A stretch of DNA of 64,000 nt from Micromonospora sp. NBRC 110009 (GCF_030518795.1 NZ_CP130427.1:2232001-2296000), one strand, 5' to 3'; positions 32,891-42,833 are shown, counted from the stretch's first letter. The notes: generated by a model from the letters alone, not told the origin. Numbers and translations are program-made.

Positions 32891-33697
32891 GTGGAGTACA
32901 CGTCCGGCGCCGCCTCCTGGCAGAAGGTCCTCCGGCGGGCGGTCGCCGGCCTGCTGCCCAGGCGGCCACGGCAGCGCCGCCCGGGCTGGTCGATCGGCGT
33001 ACCCCTGATCGCCGCCGCGGCGGGCCTGCTCTTCACCACCACCGCGACCACCGCGGGCGGCACATCCCTGCGGGAGGACCGCCGACCCCAGCTCACCCAG
33101 CTCATCGAGGACCGGCGCGAACAGGTCGCGGCGAGCGAGGAGCAGGCCGCCCGGCTGCGTGCCGAGGTCGAGGAGCAGACCGCCGCGCTCGCCGACACCG
33201 ACGGCCCGATCAAGGACCAGCGCGATCGCGCCGCCGCCAGCCTGCAGGTCGCCGGATTCACCGCCCTGACCGGCCCCGGGGTCACCATCGAGCTGAACGA
33301 CGCTCCCCGGCGGGCCGACCAGACCCTGCCCAAAGGTGCCAGCAACGACGACCTGGTGGTCCATCAGGGCGACGTCCAGGCGGTGGTGAACGCGCTCTGG
33401 GCGGGTGGGGCCGAGGCCATGTCAATCATGAATGTCCGCGTGCTCAGCACCAGCGCGGTACGCTGCGTCGGAAACACCCTGCTGCTGCACGGCCGGGTGT
33501 ACTCCCCTCCTTTCAAGATCGTGGCAATCGGCGACCCCGCCTCGCTCCAGCAGGCCCTCGCCGCGTCCGAGGGAGTCCGGTTGTTCAGGGAAGCGGTCGA
33601 CCACTACCAGCTCGGCTACTCCGAGTCCGTCTCCACGGTCAGCGTCCCGGCGTTCGAGGACTCGACCGCGCTCCGCTCCGCGAAGGTTCCCCGGTGA
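32891..33697 (+). CDS. DUF881 membrane-anchored protein
   Basis: A 268-residue protein. One transmembrane anchor ([19 protein letters not shown] at about 34-53) is followed by a coiled coil ([35 protein letters not shown]) and the DUF881 domain: [58 protein letters not shown] and [18 protein letters not shown]. Such proteins are conserved beside crgA and sortase genes in actinobacteria and also near division genes of Firmicutes; the function is unknown, presumably at the wall-membrane interface. The stop TGA overlaps the GTG of the sortase gene (GTGA). Confidence 0.9.
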   Translation: MEYTSGAASWQKVLRRAVAGLLPRRPRQRRPGWSIGVPLIAAAAGLLFTTTATTAGGTSLREDRRPQLTQLIEDRREQVAASEEQAARLRAEVEEQTAALADTDGPIKDQRDRAAASLQVAGFTALTGPGVTIELNDAPRRADQTLPKGASNDDLVVHQGDVQAVVNALWAGGAEAMSIMNVRVLSTSAVRCVGNTLLLHGRVYSPPFKIVAIGDPASLQQALAASEGVRLFREAVDHYQLGYSESVSTVSVPAFEDSTALRSAKVPR

Positions 33698-35619
33698 CCT
33701 CCGAGGATCCCCAGGAGCGCAGCGGGCGACACCGCGACCACAGCGCCGACTCCACCGCGATCCTCCCCCGGGTCGAGCGGCCCGCGCCGACCGCACGCGC
33801 GATCAGCCTGCCCTGGCCCGAGCCGACCGAGCCGCAGTCGACGACCGACGAGGGGTTCCCCACCACACCCCCCGCCCATGACCGGCGCCCGGAAGGCCCC
33901 CTGGCGGGCGGCCCGGCCGCCAGCGAGCAGGAGCCGCCCCGGAGCGCCGGCCCGGACCAGCGCCCGCCGGCCGCCCCGGACGCGCACCCGACGCCCGCCC
34001 ACGATCCGCACCGGCCGGCGGCGGACGCCCGGGCGACTCAGCGAGGCGAGCCGCCCCAGCCCGGAAGCGCCCTCGGCGGTCACCACGTCGACGACGACCA
34101 GATGCCGCGCCGCCTGCCCACGGAGCCACCACGGCGCCTGCAGGCCGAGCCGCCCCCGCCCTGGCCCGGCGCGGCCGCTGCCGCCACCCTGAGCCCGACC
34201 GCGCCCGCCAAGCCGAGCCCCGCCGCGCCCGGCGACCGCGCCGACCGCGGGCCCGGAACGGTCCCGGACGCCAGCCCTGGCCCGTTGATTCCCGAGGCAG
34301 CGTGGACCGCTGGCGCGGGTGCCGCCGGACCCGGGAGTGCCGGCCCGGTCGCCGACGGGTCGGATACCGCTGCGGGCGGCCGGACCGCGCCGGCCGCGAG
34401 CGGCACCGAGCAGCCGGGCCGCCGGATCGCCGGACAGCCCGGTCCCGCCACCCCGCCACCGGCGATACGGCCCGCCGCGCCCGGTGACGCGCCCACCGCG
34501 ATCCTCCCCCGGGTGACCGGCCGGTCGGCGGACCCCGTCGCGTCGAACGAGGGCACGCCGGGCCGCGCCGGCGAGGCGGCGCCGGTTGCCGGCGCGCCGG
34601 CCGGCGGACCGCAGGCGGGTGGCCCGGCACGACCGCAGGCGACCCACTCGGCGCGGCCGGGCACCGGCGGCCCCGGACGGCCGGAAGCGGGCGGCCCGGG
34701 CGCGGACCCGGCGGCGACCGCGATCATCCCGGCGGTCACCGGCCGCCCCCCGACGGCCCCCGCCCTGGACTCGACCGCGCTGATGGGTGCCGTCCCGCCG
34801 CTGCCCGAGAAGACCGGTGACGACCCCGCCGCCGCCCCGGCCGAGCCGCCCCGCCCGCGGCGGGGCGAGCGGGTGGTGCGGCTGCGCCCCGAGCAGACCG
34901 GCGAGGGCTACAAGAGCGTCTACTCCGAGCTCACCCGGCCCACCATCGGTTCGCGGCTGCGCACCGGGGTCCGGCTCACCGGCGAGGTGCTGATCACCTT
35001 CGGCCTGGTGGTGCTGCTCTTCGCCGGGTACGAGATCTGGGGCAAGTCGGTGATCGTCGACGCCCACCAGAACGACCTGAGCAGCCAGCTCGCCCAGGAG
35101 TGGGGCGGCAACACCGACCCGACGGTCGGGCCGACCGGCCCCACCCCGAAGGCCACGGCCCCGGCCGAGGGCAAGCCGGTCGCCGGGCTCTACATCCCCA
35201 AGCTCGACAAGCACTGGGTCGTGGTCGAGGGGGTCACCCCGGACGACATCCGGTACGCCCCGGGCCACTACCCGAAGAGCGCCCTGCCGGGCGAGGTGGG
35301 CAACTTCGCCGTCGCGGGGCACCGCATCCGGGCCACCTTCTGGCGGCTGGACGAGCTCGACCCGGGCGACGACATCGTGGTCGAGAGCCAGAGCCAGTGG
35401 TTCGTCTACAAGGTCTACCAGCAGCGGGTCGTCCGGCCGGACCAGGTCGAGGTGGTCGCACCGGTGCCGGGCGAGCCGGGCGCGAAGCCGACCGAGAAGC
35501 TGCTCACCCTGACCACCTGCAACCCCAAGTTCGACAACTACCAGCGACTGATCATCCACGCCCGGCTGGACCACGTGGTGGCCAAGTCGGTGGGCCGGCC
35601 GCCGGAGCTGGAAGGCTGA
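33694..35619 (+). CDS. Class E sortase with a long disordered N-terminus
   Basis: A 641-residue protein. Residues 1-395 are Pro/Ala/Gly-rich and cytoplasmic by position, with four copies of an [S/P/A]-T-A-[I/L]-[I/L/M] motif (T21, T268, T342, T361). A transmembrane helix lies at about 434-450 ([15 protein letters not shown]). The sortase domain follows: [37 protein letters not shown] (H543), [19 protein letters not shown] (C609, R618), a complete His-Cys-Arg set. Class E sortases link LAXTG-type proteins to peptidoglycan. GTG 33694 overlaps the DUF881 stop by 4 bases. The N-terminus is far longer than usual for the class. Confidence 0.9.
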   Translation: MTSEDPQERSGRHRDHSADSTAILPRVERPAPTARAISLPWPEPTEPQSTTDEGFPTTPPAHDRRPEGPLAGGPAASEQEPPRSAGPDQRPPAAPDAHPTPAHDPHRPAADARATQRGEPPQPGSALGGHHVDDDQMPRRLPTEPPRRLQAEPPPPWPGAAAAATLSPTAPAKPSPAAPGDRADRGPGTVPDASPGPLIPEAAWTAGAGAAGPGSAGPVADGSDTAAGGRTAPAASGTEQPGRRIAGQPGPATPPPAIRPAAPGDAPTAILPRVTGRSADPVASNEGTPGRAGEAAPVAGAPAGGPQAGGPARPQATHSARPGTGGPGRPEAGGPGADPAATAIIPAVTGRPPTAPALDSTALMGAVPPLPEKTGDDPAAAPAEPPRPRRGERVVRLRPEQTGEGYKSVYSELTRPTIGSRLRTGVRLTGEVLITFGLVVLLFAGYEIWGKSVIVDAHQNDLSSQLAQEWGGNTDPTVGPTGPTPKATAPAEGKPVAGLYIPKLDKHWVVVEGVTPDDIRYAPGHYPKSALPGEVGNFAVAGHRIRATFWRLDELDPGDDIVVESQSQWFVYKVYQQRVVRPDQVEVVAPVPGEPGAKPTEKLLTLTTCNPKFDNYQRLIIHARLDHVVAKSVGRPPELEG

Positions 35620-35621
35620 CG

Positions 35622-35903
35622 ATGTACGCGTGGATCTGGCGCAAGCTGCCGTTCGGGCGGGCCGGGAAGCTGGTCGGCTCGGTGCTGCTCGCCGCGGCGG
35701 CCGTCGCCCTGCTCTGGTTCGTGGTCTTCCCGTGGGCTGAGCCGCTGCTCCCCTTCGACGACGTCCAGGTCACCCAGGACTCGGGCGTGCCGGGCGACGA
35801 CTCCGGGGGCGGGCTCACCGTGCCCAGCGGGAGCCCGAGCGAGGAGGAGATCCCCTACAGCACGCACACCAACAACGCCCCGCCCACCACCCCGAACAGG
35901 TGA
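35622..35903 (+). CDS. Small single-span membrane protein of the sortase operon
   Basis: A 93-residue protein. MYAWIWRKLPFGRAGKLVGS is a basic cytoplasmic start, VLLAAAAVALLWFVVFPWAE is one transmembrane helix, and the extracytoplasmic tail (PFDDVQVTQDSG and a Gly/Ser/Pro-rich end) is short. It is conserved in place between sortase and the amidotransferase gene in actinobacteria as far as I recall, but no function is assigned. It starts 2 bases after the sortase stop and its own stop overlaps the next gene (GTGA), so the three are one transcript. Confidence 0.75.
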   Translation: MYAWIWRKLPFGRAGKLVGSVLLAAAAVALLWFVVFPWAEPLLPFDDVQVTQDSGVPGDDSGGGLTVPSGSPSEEEIPYSTHTNNAPPTTPNR

Positions 35904-36559
35904 CCCCGATGCGCGTCCTGGTGATCGACAACTACGACTCGTTCGTCTTCAACCTGGTGCAGTACCTGGGCCAGCTCGGGGTGGACTGCGAGGTCCGGCG
36001 CAACGACGAGATCGACGTCGCCGAGGTGGGCCGGGTCGGGGCCGCGGGCGTGCTGCTGTCGCCCGGCCCGGGCAGCCCGGACCGCGCCGGCATCTGCCTG
36101 GACGTCATCCGGGAGTACGCCGGCAAGCTGCCGCTCTTCGGCGTCTGCCTCGGCCACCAGGCCATCGGCGAGGCGTTCGGCGCCACGGTCACCCGGGCCC
36201 CGGAGCTGCTGCACGGCAAGACCTCCGCGGTCACCCACCACGGCGTCGGCGTGCTGGCCGGCCTGCCCGACCCGTTCACCGCCACCCGGTACCACTCGCT
36301 GGCCGTGCTGCCGGAGACGCTCCCCGACGAGCTGGAGGTGACCGGCTGGACCGGGTCCGGCGTGGTCATGGCGATGCGGCACCGCACCCTGCCGATCGAG
36401 GGCGTCCAGTTCCACCCCGAGTCGGTGCTGACCGAGGGCGGTCACCTCATGCTGGCGAACTGGCTGGCCGTCTGCGGCTACCCGGCGGCGCTGGAGCGGG
36501 CGCCGGAACTGGCCGCCGAGGTGGACGCCCGCCGGCGGGCCGCCTTCGCCACCGCCTGA
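35900..36559 (+). CDS. trpG: Glutamine amidotransferase of anthranilate/aminodeoxychorismate synthase
   Basis: A 219-residue class I glutamine amidotransferase. MRVLVIDNYDSFVFNLVQYL opens the domain; GVLLSPGPGSPDRAG and FGVCLGHQAIGEAFGA (nucleophile Cys in GVCLGHQ) and IEGVQFHPESVLTEGG (catalytic His and Glu in FHPES) are the active-site blocks. It supplies ammonia to chorismate-using synthases, for tryptophan or folate; the partner (TrpE or PabB) is not in the window, so the assignment between trpG and pabA is open. GTG 35900 overlaps the previous stop; an ATG at 35909 is an alternative. A terminator follows. Confidence 0.9.
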   Translation: MTPMRVLVIDNYDSFVFNLVQYLGQLGVDCEVRRNDEIDVAEVGRVGAAGVLLSPGPGSPDRAGICLDVIREYAGKLPLFGVCLGHQAIGEAFGATVTRAPELLHGKTSAVTHHGVGVLAGLPDPFTATRYHSLAVLPETLPDELEVTGWTGSGVVMAMRHRTLPIEGVQFHPESVLTEGGHLMLANWLAVCGYPAALERAPELAAEVDARRRAAFATA

Positions 36560-36647
36560 CCGGCTGTCCTACCGCCGGCTCGGCGAGCTTGCGCCGTCCC
36601 GGCCGCTCGGACACCGCCACGTCGCCGAGTTGGAGTCACCACAACGC

Positions 36648-36675
36648 CGAGGCCCCGACCGGAGTCGGGGCCTCG
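36648..36675. terminator. Hairpin between convergent trpG and pknB
   Basis: CGAGGCCCCGAC (36648-36659) pairs with GTCGGGGCCTCG (36664-36675) around a 4-base loop. It lies just before the pknB stop and past the trpG stop, so it serves both directions. Confidence 0.75.
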
Positions 36676-36680
36676 ATGCC

Positions 36681-38483
36681 TCACTGCTCCGAGTATCCGG
36701 CCGGCGGGGTCGGGAAGGGGAACCCGCCACCGGTGCCCGGAGTGCTGGGCGAGCCGCTGGGGCTCGGCGGCGTCGCCGAGTCGGTCGGCTCGGGCGGCGC
36801 GAAGTCGACGTAGATGGTGACCGTCTTGCCCTTGGCGAGCTGGGTCTTCGCCTTGGGATCCTGAGAACTCACCTTGCCGACCTGGTCCGGCGTCGTGACC
36901 TCGTCACCGTCCCGGATCTTTACCCGGTAACCGGCGGCCTCCAGCACCTGCTTGGCCTGGTCCTTGGGGAATCCGACGACGCTCGGGACCTCGCTGAGGT
37001 TGCCCCTGGAGACCTTGAGCGTGACGACGGTGCCGACCGCGACCGGGCTGCCCTGCTTGGGATCGCTGTCGACCACCGAGTCCTTGGGCTCGCCGCTGTC
37101 GATCGGGTCTCGCTCGACCCGCAGACCCAAGCCTTCCAGCTGATCCTTCACGTTGTCGTACCGGTTACCGACGATGTTCGGGATGGTGATCGTCTTCGGG
37201 CCGCCGCAGATGTTGAGCGTGACGCTGCGGCCCTTCTCCAGGGTGGTGTTGGCCGGCGGAGCCTGACCCGCCACGCTGCCCTTCTCGCAGGTGTTGTTCT
37301 GCACCGGATCGCCGAGCATTGGGGTAAGCCCGGCGGCGCGTACCTCCTGCTCGGCGACAGCCTGGCTCTTGCCCTCCAGCGTCGGCACCCGGACCTCGTT
37401 CGCGCCCTTCTGGTTGAGCCAGAGCGCGGCGGCAAGGGCGATCACCGCCAGCACACCGAGCGCGGCGAAGGTGGCGATCACCCACGACGAACTCTTCCGC
37501 TTGCGCGGGTCGCCCACCCGGGCCGGCAGCTGCTGGCGGGTCTGCGGGCCCATCACCTGGGTCTGGTAGCCGGCGGCAGCGGCGGGCGCCATCGGCGCGG
37601 TCTCCTCGGCCGGCATGACCGGGGTGGCCATCACCGGCCGGCCGGCCGCGGCGCGGAGCAGGTCCGCCCGCATCTCGCCGGCGCTCTGGTAGCGGTTCAG
37701 CGGGTTCTTGGACAGCGCCTTGAGGACGATGGCGTCGACCGCCGGGTTGACGTCCGGGTTGATGGTGCTCGGCGTCGGCGGGGCCTCCCGCACGTGCTGG
37801 TACGCGACGCTGACCGGGCTGTCCCCGACGAACGGCGGGTGCCCGCAGAGCAGCTCGAAGAGCACGCAGCCGGCCGCGTACACGTCGGAGCGGGCGTCGA
37901 CCGCCTCGCCGCGCGCCTGCTCCGGGGAGAGGTACTGCGCGGTGCCGATGACGGCGCTGGTCTGGGTCATCGTGGTGGCGCCGCTGGCCAGGGCCCGGGC
38001 GATGCCGAAGTCCATCACCTTGACCTGGCCGGTCTGGGTGAGCATCACGTTGCCGGGCTTGATGTCCCGGTGGATGATGCCGTGCCGGTGGCTGAACTCC
38101 AGCGCCGCGCACATGTCGGCGCAGATCTCCAGCGCCCGGCGCGGCTGGAGCCGCCCCTCGGCGCCCAGCACCTCCTTGAGGGTCCGTCCGTTGACGAACT
38201 CCATCACGATGAACGGCAGTGTCTCGCCGGTCGGCGCGGTCTCCTCGCCGGTGTCGTACACGGCGACGATGGCGGGGTGGTTCAGCGAGGCGGCGTTCTG
38301 CGCCTCCCGGCGGAACCGCATCTGGAATGTCGCATCCCTGGCCAGATCCGTCCGAAGCATCTTGATCGCGACGTCCCGCCCGAGCCGGAGATCGCGACCG
38401 CGGTGCACCTCCGCCATTCCGCCGTAGCCGAGCAGCTCGCCGACCTGGTACCTGCCACCGAGCAGGCGGGCCTGCGCTGTCAT
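36681..38483 (-). CDS. pknB: Serine/threonine protein kinase PknB with PASTA domains
   Basis: A 600-residue membrane kinase. The kinase domain (about 11-275) has ELLGYGGMAEV (glycine loop), K41 (AIKML), HRDIKPGN (D140), DFG at 158-160 and activation-loop threonines at 171, 172 and 174. A transmembrane helix covers about 333-356. Outside the cell are three PASTA repeats (about 363-428, 430-500, 501-567) and a Pro/Ser/Thr-rich end. PASTA domains sense muropeptides or lipid II, and PknB controls wall synthesis and division. One PASTA fewer than M. tuberculosis PknB. ATG 38483 overlaps the pknA stop by 4 bases; it ends the fhaA-pknB operon. Confidence 0.95.
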   Translation of the reverse strand: MTAQARLLGGRYQVGELLGYGGMAEVHRGRDLRLGRDVAIKMLRTDLARDATFQMRFRREAQNAASLNHPAIVAVYDTGEETAPTGETLPFIVMEFVNGRTLKEVLGAEGRLQPRRALEICADMCAALEFSHRHGIIHRDIKPGNVMLTQTGQVKVMDFGIARALASGATTMTQTSAVIGTAQYLSPEQARGEAVDARSDVYAAGCVLFELLCGHPPFVGDSPVSVAYQHVREAPPTPSTINPDVNPAVDAIVLKALSKNPLNRYQSAGEMRADLLRAAAGRPVMATPVMPAEETAPMAPAAAAGYQTQVMGPQTRQQLPARVGDPRKRKSSSWVIATFAALGVLAVIALAAALWLNQKGANEVRVPTLEGKSQAVAEQEVRAAGLTPMLGDPVQNNTCEKGSVAGQAPPANTTLEKGRSVTLNICGGPKTITIPNIVGNRYDNVKDQLEGLGLRVERDPIDSGEPKDSVVDSDPKQGSPVAVGTVVTLKVSRGNLSEVPSVVGFPKDQAKQVLEAAGYRVKIRDGDEVTTPDQVGKVSSQDPKAKTQLAKGKTVTIYVDFAPPEPTDSATPPSPSGSPSTPGTGGGFPFPTPPAGYSEQ

Positions 38484-39814
38484 CGCGTCTCTCGTCCTTC
38501 GCTCGTCGTCGTCTCGCCGCCAGCCGGCTGGAGCCGTACCTCCCGACGGTACGACGTCCGGACCAGATCGTCGCCTCCGTGGGCCCGCAGCGCGCCGGAG
38601 GTCACGCTCACCGGATTCCGCGCGCCGGGGTCACCGGCGGCCGCGTTCTTCCGGATGTAGTAGGAAACCACGCCGGAGCAGAGGACGACCAGTACCGCCA
38701 CCACGATGGCGGTCACCCACCGGCCGGCACGGGACCGGCGCGGGGCCGGTGGCGGGGGCGCGTACCCCAGGGGGTTGTGCTGCCGGGGCGGCGGGACCGT
38801 CGCCGCGCCGCGCGGGGCCACCGGCGGGCGGGGCTGCGGGGCGGGCGCCACCACGGTCGGCCGCGGCGCGACCGGCGGATGGGCGGGAGCCGTGGGCGGG
38901 CGCGGCTGCGGTCGCGGCGCGGCCGGGACCTGCGCCCGGGCGGCCGGCGAGGCGGGTACGCCGGAGATCGGCCGCCCCCCGCCCCGCGCCTGCTGCGACA
39001 GGGCGAGCTTGGCCTGCCGGGCGACGCTGGACAGGGCGGCGGCACTCGGCCACCGGGCCGCCGGGTCCTTCGCCATGGCCCGCTCGACGATCGCCTTGAC
39101 CTGGGGCGGGATGTCGGCGGGCAGCGGCCGGGGGGCTTCGCGTACGTGCTTCATGGCGATTTCGAGCGGATTGTCACCCTCGAAGGGTCGCCGGCCGGCG
39201 AGGCACTGGTAGGCGACCACGCCGAGCGCGTAGACGTCGGAGGCGGGCGTGGCGACCGCGCCGGTGGCCTGCTCGGGCGAGATGTACGAGGCGGTGCCGA
39301 GCACCGAGCCGGCCGCGGTGAGCTGGCCGACGAGGTCGGAGCGGGCGATGCCGAAGTCGGTGAGCACCAGCGTGCCGTTCGGCCGGACCAGCAGGTTGCC
39401 CGGCTTCACGTCGCGGTGCACGATTCCCTTCTGGTGGGCGGCGTGCAGCGCGTCGGCGGCCTGCGCCAGCAGGGCCATCGTGCGGGCCGGGGTGAGCCGC
39501 CCGACCCGGCTCAGCGTCGAGGCGAGCGCGTCACCCTCGACGTATTCCATGACGAGGAAGGCGACCTGCTGGTCGCTGCCGAAGTCGTAGACGTCGACCA
39601 CACCGGGGTGGTTGATGGTGGCCATCGTGCGGGCCTCGCCGCGGAACCGCTCGGCGAAGCCCGGCTCGTCCAGCAGGGCGGGAAGCAGGCTCTTCACCGC
39701 GACCGTACGGCCCAGCACCTGGTCGGTGCCGCGCCAGACGTCGCCCATGCCGCCGCTGGCGATCCGCTCGTCGAGGCGGTAGCGGTTGCCGAGCTGCACT
39801 CCCGGGCTGAGCAT
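38480..39814 (-). CDS. pknA: Serine/threonine protein kinase PknA
   Basis: A 444-residue kinase. The domain spans about 12-275: ERIASGGMGDVWRG (glycine loop), K41 (AVKSL), HRDVKPGN (D135) and DFG at 153-155, with activation loop SYISPEQATG. A Pro/Ala-rich linker (about 290-365) leads to one transmembrane helix (WVTAIVVAVLVVLCSGVVSY), with a short outer tail. PknA partners PknB in regulating FtsZ, Wag31-type polar growth and wall enzymes. It is translated 1 base after the pbpA stop and overlaps pknB by 4 bases. Confidence 0.95.
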   Translation of the reverse strand: MLSPGVQLGNRYRLDERIASGGMGDVWRGTDQVLGRTVAVKSLLPALLDEPGFAERFRGEARTMATINHPGVVDVYDFGSDQQVAFLVMEYVEGDALASTLSRVGRLTPARTMALLAQAADALHAAHQKGIVHRDVKPGNLLVRPNGTLVLTDFGIARSDLVGQLTAAGSVLGTASYISPEQATGAVATPASDVYALGVVAYQCLAGRRPFEGDNPLEIAMKHVREAPRPLPADIPPQVKAIVERAMAKDPAARWPSAAALSSVARQAKLALSQQARGGGRPISGVPASPAARAQVPAAPRPQPRPPTAPAHPPVAPRPTVVAPAPQPRPPVAPRGAATVPPPRQHNPLGYAPPPPAPRRSRAGRWVTAIVVAVLVVLCSGVVSYYIRKNAAAGDPGARNPVSVTSGALRAHGGDDLVRTSYRREVRLQPAGGETTTSEGRETR

Positions 39815-39815
39815 G

Positions 39816-41321
39816 TCAGCGGCCCCCGGAGTCGGCGATGGCCGCCGCCATGATCCGGCCGGCGATCCGGGCCGCCTCGTGGCTGCCGCCGGAGCCGGCC
39901 TGCTCCAGCTCCACGCAGACGGCGGAGATGGGGGTGCCGTTCTTGTCCAGGGCGAAGCCGATGAACCAGCCGTGGTCGGGGGTGCCCGGGCCGGACTGGG
40001 CGGTACCGGTCTTGCCCCCGACGGTGTAGCCGTCGATGGCGGCCGACTTGCCGGTGCCGTTCTCCACCACGCTGACCATCATGTCCCGCAGGTCACCGGC
40101 GACCTGGCCGCTCACCGGCTGGCGCAGCTCGCGCGGCTTGGCGGTGTAGTAGCTGGTGGTGCGGTCCGGTGCGAGCAGCTGCTTGACCAGGTACGGCCGC
40201 ATCTGGCTGCCGCCGTTGGCGACGGAGGCGGCGATCAGCGCACCCTGCAACGGGGTCATCCGGACGTCGCGTTGACCGATCGAGGACTGGGCCAGCGCCG
40301 CCGGGTCGGTGGCGCCGCCCGGGGCGGTCATCTCCCCGGTCCGGCTGGCCGCCACCGGCAGGCCGCCCTCGTTGAGCTGCCCGACGGTGAGGTCGTCCTG
40401 CTCGAAGCCGAACTGGCGGGCCGTGTCCTTGACCTTGTCCGCGCCGAGTTTCACGCCGAGCTGAGCAAAGCCGGTGTTGCAGGACTCGGTGAGCGCCTGG
40501 ATCAGGGTCACCTCGTCCTGCGGGCAGATCGAGTCCGCCGCGTTCCGGATCGGCTGACCGGACGTCGGCGGGGTCCAGCTCTGCCCGGCCGGGATCTTGG
40601 TCTGCTTGGTGTAGCCGTTCTGCAGCGCCGCCGCGGACATGATGACCTTGAAGGTGGAGCCGGGCGGCAGCGTCTCCGAGAGCGCCCGGTTGGCCAGCGG
40701 GCGGTCCTTGTCCTGCTCGAGCTGGTTGAACGCCTTCGACGCCGCGCCGGTGTCGTGGCTGACCAGCGGGTTCGGGTCGAAGCTCGGCATGGAGACCAGC
40801 GCCTGCACCGCGCCGGTGCGCGGGTCGATCGCGATCGCCGCGCCCCTGGTCGCGCCGACCCGGTTGTCCTGGAGCTGCTTGAACGCCGTGTCCTGGGCCC
40901 GCTTGGAGAGGCTGAGCAGCACATTGCCGCCGCCGGACTGCTCGCCGGTGAACATGTCCTTCACCCGGTTGGCGATGAGCTGATCGCTGGTGCCGGCGAG
41001 GAACTGGTTCTCGGTCCGCTCGATGCCGGTCGAGCTCCCGGTGACCGGCTGGTAGCCGAGCACGTGCGCGTACTCCTCGCCGCCGGGATAGGTACGCAGG
41101 AAGCGCAGCTTGCCGCCGGTGTCCTTGCTGATCGCGTACGCGGTGCCGCCAACCTCGATGTTGCCGCGCTTGCGGTCGTACTCGGCGACCTGGACGCGGC
41201 CGTTGTAGTCGCTGTTGCGGTATTCGTCCGCCTTGTAGGCCTGGATCCAGTTCAGGTTCGCGAAGAGCAGCCCGAACAGGATCATCACGACCACTCCGAC
41301 GCGGCGCAGCGGTGCGTTCAC
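39816..41321 (-). CDS. pbpA: Penicillin-binding protein PbpA (D,D-transpeptidase)
   Basis: A 501-residue class B penicillin-binding protein. The N-terminal anchor is VGVVVMILFGLLFANLNWIQ. The transpeptidase domain has the SxxK box S222-T-F-K225 (LPPGSTFK), SxN at 280-282 (ESCN) and KTG at 437-439 (GGKTGTAQ), so all catalytic elements are present. It cross-links peptidoglycan, in actinobacteria together with the RodA/FtsW-type glycosyltransferase encoded immediately upstream, and is regulated by PknB phosphorylation. GTG 41321 overlaps the rodA/ftsW stop (GTGA). Confidence 0.95.
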   Translation of the reverse strand: MNAPLRRVGVVVMILFGLLFANLNWIQAYKADEYRNSDYNGRVQVAEYDRKRGNIEVGGTAYAISKDTGGKLRFLRTYPGGEEYAHVLGYQPVTGSSTGIERTENQFLAGTSDQLIANRVKDMFTGEQSGGGNVLLSLSKRAQDTAFKQLQDNRVGATRGAAIAIDPRTGAVQALVSMPSFDPNPLVSHDTGAASKAFNQLEQDKDRPLANRALSETLPPGSTFKVIMSAAALQNGYTKQTKIPAGQSWTPPTSGQPIRNAADSICPQDEVTLIQALTESCNTGFAQLGVKLGADKVKDTARQFGFEQDDLTVGQLNEGGLPVAASRTGEMTAPGGATDPAALAQSSIGQRDVRMTPLQGALIAASVANGGSQMRPYLVKQLLAPDRTTSYYTAKPRELRQPVSGQVAGDLRDMMVSVVENGTGKSAAIDGYTVGGKTGTAQSGPGTPDHGWFIGFALDKNGTPISAVCVELEQAGSGGSHEAARIAGRIMAAAIADSGGR

Positions 41322-42805
41322 GGCCGGATCACCTCCGTGGGGGCACCGTGCAGCTGCTCCGGCGGGCCGCCCGACGGCCGGGCCGCCGGCCCGCCCCCGG
41401 TCACCGGGCGGCGGGCGCCGTCGGAGACCCGGAGCAGGACCGCGATGAGCAGCCAGTTCGCCATCAGCGAGGAGCCACCGGCGGAGAGGAACGGGGTGGT
41501 CTGGCCGGTCAGCGGGATGAGCTTGCTGATCCCGCCGACGATCACGAAGACCTGGAGGCCCAGGGTGAACGCCAGGCCCCCGGCGAGCAGCTTGCCGAAC
41601 GAGTCCCGCACCGCCAGCGCCGCCCGCAGCCCCCGCTCGACGATCAGCAGGTAGACCACGAGCAGCGCGGAGAGGCCGAAGAGCCCGATCTCCTCGCCGA
41701 TCCCGGCGAAGATGAAGTCGGTCTGCACCTCGGGCAGCAGGGTCGGCTGGCCACCGCCCGGGCCGGCGCCGAAGAGGCCGCCGCTGCCGAGCGTGAGCAG
41801 GCCCTGGACGAGCTGGTAGCCCTTGTTGTACGGGTCACCGAACGGGTCCAGCCAGATCTCCGCGCGCAGGTAGAAGTTCGCGAACGGCCCGCCGACGGTG
41901 CTGCCCAGCAGGTAGGCCAGGTAGGCGCCGCCGAAGAAGAGGACCAGACCGATCAGGAGCCAGCTGACCCGTTCGGTGGCGATGTAGAGCGTCACCACGA
42001 ACATGCCGAAGTAGAGCAGCGAGGTGCCCAGGTCTTTCTCGAAGACCAGGACCAGGATGCTGATCATCCAGACCACCAGCACCGGGCCGAGGTCCCGCCC
42101 GCGCGGGAAGTCGATGCCGAGCAGCCGGCGGCTGGCCAGCGACAGCACCTCCCGCTTGCGGACGAGGTAGTAGGCGAAGAACGTGAGCAGGGCCAGCTTC
42201 GCGAACTCGCCCGGCTGGATCTGGAACCCGCCTGCCCGAATCCATAGCTTGGCACCGTTGACCTCGGAGAACCGGGCCGGCAGCACCGCCGGGATCATCA
42301 CCAGCACGATGCCGGCCAGCCCCAGGGTGTACGCGTACCGGGAGAGCGACCGGTGGTCCCGCATGATCGCCAGCAGCCCCGCGGCGAGCACCACCCCGGC
42401 AAGCGTCCAGGCGAGCTGCCGCCCCCCGGTGCCGGCGAAGATGGCGAGGTGCTCGCGCTCCTCGGGGGCCGCCTGCGCCAGGTCGTAGCGGCGCAGGAAG
42501 CCCACGCCGATGCCGTTGAGCAGGGCGACCGCCGGCAGCAGCGCCGGGTCGGCGAAGGGGGCCAGCCAGCGGATCACCAGGTGCAGGCCGAGGAAGACCA
42601 GACCCAGCGCGGCGGCCGGGATCCAGAAGTCCGAGGTGACCGTGTCCAGCACGTTCGCCTGGACGGTCGCCGCGTACGCCGCCACCAGCACCATGGCGAG
42701 CAGCAGCAGCGACAGCTCCGCGTTACGCCGGGACCGGGCCAGGCGTACGCCAGGCTGCTCGCCCGTCGAGGCGGGCGAGGCTGCCGGTACGGCGGCTGCG
42801 GTCAC
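41318..42805 (-). CDS. rodA: SEDS-family peptidoglycan glycosyltransferase (RodA/FtsW)
   Basis: A 495-residue polytopic protein with about ten to twelve helices. SEDS landmarks are LWIRAGGFQIQPGEFAKLAL (the conserved loop with the active-site Asp/Glu region), FEKDLGTSLLYFGMFVV, NFYLRAEIWLDPFGDPYN, TDFIFAGIGEEIGLFGL and GGSSLMANWLLIAVLL. SEDS proteins polymerise lipid II; paired with PbpA this copy is normally RodA in actinobacteria. The N-terminal first 25 residues are polar and cytoplasmic and the C-terminus is Pro/Gly-rich. It starts 28 bases after the pstP stop. Confidence 0.93.
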   Translation of the reverse strand: MTAAAVPAASPASTGEQPGVRLARSRRNAELSLLLLAMVLVAAYAATVQANVLDTVTSDFWIPAAALGLVFLGLHLVIRWLAPFADPALLPAVALLNGIGVGFLRRYDLAQAAPEEREHLAIFAGTGGRQLAWTLAGVVLAAGLLAIMRDHRSLSRYAYTLGLAGIVLVMIPAVLPARFSEVNGAKLWIRAGGFQIQPGEFAKLALLTFFAYYLVRKREVLSLASRRLLGIDFPRGRDLGPVLVVWMISILVLVFEKDLGTSLLYFGMFVVTLYIATERVSWLLIGLVLFFGGAYLAYLLGSTVGGPFANFYLRAEIWLDPFGDPYNKGYQLVQGLLTLGSGGLFGAGPGGGQPTLLPEVQTDFIFAGIGEEIGLFGLSALLVVYLLIVERGLRAALAVRDSFGKLLAGGLAFTLGLQVFVIVGGISKLIPLTGQTTPFLSAGGSSLMANWLLIAVLLRVSDGARRPVTGGGPAARPSGGPPEQLHGAPTEVIRP

Positions 42806-42833
42806 GGATGCGTCCTCGGGCTCGAGCCGACGC

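Noticed and set aside
32815..33693. N-terminal extension that would make the sortase 934 residues long
   Set aside because: It overlaps the DUF881 gene in another frame for its whole length; the GTGA overlap at 33694 gives a normal coupled start.
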